Below the pieces are notes generated by a model, which was given only the letters and a program-made list of their open reading frames with translations, did no database searches and was not told the DNA's origin. Source: an uncultured Williamsia sp. (lineage in GTDB: Bacteria > Actinomycetota > Actinomycetes > Mycobacteriales > Mycobacteriaceae). Taken from it: a DNA stretch of 64,000 bases. The stretch covers positions 248,001 through 312,000 of the forward strand of contig NZ_CANLWM010000004.1 in assembly GCF_947494875.1 (NCBI RefSeq), written 5' to 3'. This document shows positions 62,336 to 64,000 of the stretch, piece after piece. The first letter of the stretch is position 1, and each line of letters begins with the position of its first letter. A program made the position numbers and the translations under genes.

Positions 62336-62352
62336 TAACATGACTTATGTTA
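62336..62352. promoter_or_regulatory. Putative TetR operator before the SCP2-P450 operon
   Basis: TAACAT-GACTT-ATGTTA, a perfect 6-bp dyad in an AT-rich patch, 50 bp before the SCP2 start and 75 bp from the divergent TetR start. TTACTG follows it and could form part of a promoter. Confidence 0.6.
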
Positions 62353-62402
62353 CTGTGATCCACGTCATGATCGACGAGGTTCGTGACCAGGAGGAGGCAT
62401 CG

Positions 62403-62828
62403 GTGGCGACCACGGACACGGCAGGTTTCGCGACGGCAGAGGAGGTCCGGCGCTACATCGGCGGGATCTTCGAGGCGGCGTTCGCCGACCCCGAGTTGGG
62501 GCCCAGGCTGGCGGCGGTGGGGATCGTGCTCGCCGTCGAGTGCACCGAGCCCGACGCGCGGCTCGTCATCGACACCGGCTCGGGCACCGTGCACGACGAC
62601 GGTCCCGACGCCCCCGTGGCCACCGCGACCATGGCGATGTCGTCGGCGGTCAGCAACGCCTACTGGCAGGGAAAGGTCAACCTGCCGATGGCCATGGCGC
62701 GCAAACGCATCACCGTCTCGGGTGAGATCGGCGCGCTGCTCAAGCTGGCGCCGCTGTCGAAGAAGTTGTTCCCCGTCTACGTCGAGCGCCTACGCGCCGA
62801 CGGCCGCGACGACCTCGTCGTCGCCTGA
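62403..62828 (+). CDS. SCP2-type sterol-binding domain protein
   Basis: A 141-residue protein with one SCP2 sterol-carrier domain (about 15-120), including YWQGKVNLPMAMARKRITVSGEIGALLKLAPLSKKLFPVY. SCP2 domains bind sterols, fatty acyl-CoA or similar lipids. The GTG at 62403 is chosen because AGGAGG (62390-62395) precedes it; an ATG at 62367 lies in frame but would contain that RBS. The stop is 10 bp before the P450 start, so the protein may deliver a lipid to it. Confidence 0.85.
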   Translation: MATTDTAGFATAEEVRRYIGGIFEAAFADPELGPRLAAVGIVLAVECTEPDARLVIDTGSGTVHDDGPDAPVATATMAMSSAVSNAYWQGKVNLPMAMARKRITVSGEIGALLKLAPLSKKLFPVYVERLRADGRDDLVVA

Positions 62829-62838
62829 GGAGGCCGAC

Positions 62839-64000
62839 ATGACCGCACCGTCCGTCGACCGGACCTTCCATCCGGATTCCATCTCGCCGCTGTCGTTCTG
62901 GGCCGCGTCGGCCGACGAGCGGGAGGCCACCTTCGCCCGCCTGCGCGCCGAGGCGCCCGTCAGTTGGCACCCGCCCGTCGAGGGTGGGCTGATGCTGCCC
63001 GAGCAGCCCGGCGTGTGGGCCGTGGCCCGTCACGCCGACATCACCTACGTGAGCAAGCATCCCGAGCTGTTCACATCCGGTCAGGGCGTCATGATCGAGG
63101 AGGTGCCCGAGGACATGCTCGAGGCCGCCATGTCGTTCCTCGCCATGGACGGCAAGCGGCACACCTCGTTGCGCCGACTCGTCAGCGCCGCGTTCACGCC
63201 GCGCCGGATCGCGGCGATCGCCGAGCAGATCCACCGTCAGGCCGTGTCGATCGTCGACGACCTGCTCGAGAACCCCGAGGGCGACTTCGTCTCCGCGGTC
63301 AGCAAGCGCCTGCCCATGTGGACCATCTACGAGATGATGGGGCTCCCGCTCGAGCAGCGGGAGATCGGCGCCCACCACGCCGACGGGATGGTGTCCTGGA
63401 ACGACCCCGACGTCGCCGACGGGCGGGAGCCCGGCGAGATCCTCGCCGAGTCGCTCGTCGCCCTGCTGGGGCTCGCGCTCGATCTCGCCGACGCGCGGCG
63501 ATCGCACCCCGAGGACGACCTGATGACCGCGCTGGTGCAGGCCGAGGTGGACGGCGAACAGCTCACCGACGACGAGATCGCCGCGTTCTTCGTTCTGCTC
63601 TCGGTGGCCGGCAACGACACCACCCGCAACACCATCAGCCTCACCGCGAAGGCGTTGCAAGACAACCCCGATCAGCGACAGCTGCTCGTCGACGACCTCG
63701 ACGGCGTGATGCCGACGGCGGTCGAGGAGTTCGTCCGCTTCGCGACACCGGTGATGACGTTCCGCCGGACAGCGCTCGCCGACACCGAACTCGCCGGACA
63801 GCAGATCCGCGCGGGGGAGTGGGTGCTGCTGCTCTATCCGTCGGGCAACCGCGACGAGACCGTGTTCGACGACCCGCACCGCTTCGACCTGACCCGCTCG
63901 CCGAACCCGCACCTCGGTTTCGGAGGCGGCGGCCCGCACTACTGCATGGGCGCGTTCCTGGCGAAGACGCAGTTGCGGGAGTTGTTCGGACAGTTGATCA
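62839..64000 (+). CDS. Cytochrome P450 (3' end outside the window)
   Basis: The first 387 residues of a soluble bacterial P450. Features in order: N-terminal SPLSFWAASADEREATFARLRAEAP, the I-helix AGNDTTRNT near residue 257, the K-helix region EEFVRF, and heme ligand Cys369 in GFGGGGPHYCMG. It resembles the CYP124/125/142 and CYP126 lipid- or sterol-oxidising families; M. tuberculosis has cyp126 near purB. GAGGAGG RBS precedes the ATG. Electron partners lie outside or elsewhere. The SCP2 gene just upstream supports a lipid substrate. Confidence 0.9.
   Translation, partial: MTAPSVDRTFHPDSISPLSFWAASADEREATFARLRAEAPVSWHPPVEGGLMLPEQPGVWAVARHADITYVSKHPELFTSGQGVMIEEVPEDMLEAAMSFLAMDGKRHTSLRRLVSAAFTPRRIAAIAEQIHRQAVSIVDDLLENPEGDFVSAVSKRLPMWTIYEMMGLPLEQREIGAHHADGMVSWNDPDVADGREPGEILAESLVALLGLALDLADARRSHPEDDLMTALVQAEVDGEQLTDDEIAAFFVLLSVAGNDTTRNTISLTAKALQDNPDQRQLLVDDLDGVMPTAVEEFVRFATPVMTFRRTALADTELAGQQIRAGEWVLLLYPSGNRDETVFDDPHRFDLTRSPNPHLGFGGGGPHYCMGAFLAKTQLRELFGQLI

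Overview
The window comes from a high-GC, mycolic-acid-type actinobacterium of the order Mycobacteriales, most like Gordonia, Williamsia or a close relative; the genus is inferred from remembered gene order and gene content, not from a search. Several blocks keep the order known from Mycobacterium tuberculosis: the Rv0474-Rv0484c block (XRE regulator, hbhA, DUF2516, deoC, DUF2993, nitrilase-family amidase, DUF2505, murB, lprQ-type L,D-transpeptidase, SDR), phoP-phoR-HIT (Rv0757-Rv0759c), and the Rv0772-Rv0800 purine block (purD, esterase, TetR, purB, purC, ptrB, emrB, DUF2334, purS-purQ, pepC).

Layout. 1-10.4 kb: a truncated TetR gene, a DUF445 membrane protein, a TetR/epimerase divergent pair with two matching operators, XRE-hbhA-DUF2516, an AurF-like diiron oxygenase with MerR and alpha/beta-hydrolase genes, and an MHS transporter-deoC pair. 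10.5-19 kb: envelope and cell-wall genes (a DUF2993 protein coupled to an FeS-type photolyase, amidase, methyltransferase, two DUF2505 genes, murB, L,D-transpeptidase, SDR). 19-26 kb: transglutaminase-like gene, then the leftward thrE - small ORF - otsA - otsB/GH15 fusion operon, with tRNA-Thr(UGU) divergent from thrE over overlapping -10 elements. 26-33 kb: FNT channel, RidA, winged-helix protein, ogt, phoPR, HIT protein. 33-36.5 kb: GT2-GtrA and GT39 glycosyltransferase pair behind a PhoP-box-like site. 36.5-43.5 kb: hydrolase, three luciferase-like monooxygenase genes, a StyA-like flavoprotein monooxygenase, a zinc-finger (FBP) protein. 43.5-61.7 kb: LtrA protein and the purine/peptidase block, interrupted by a DUF559/AbiEi-like gene flanked by inverted 21-bp repeat arrays, and a MarR-EmrB pair. 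61.7-64 kb: TetR divergent from an SCP2-cytochrome P450 operon that runs off the end.

Regulation. Many genes lack a Shine-Dalgarno sequence and instead carry a TANNNT hexamer 6-8 nt before the start codon, the pattern of leaderless actinobacterial transcripts. Operons are often joined by 4-bp ATGA or GTGA overlaps. Perfect hairpin terminators separate several convergent pairs. No insertion sequence, prophage, CRISPR array or rRNA was seen.
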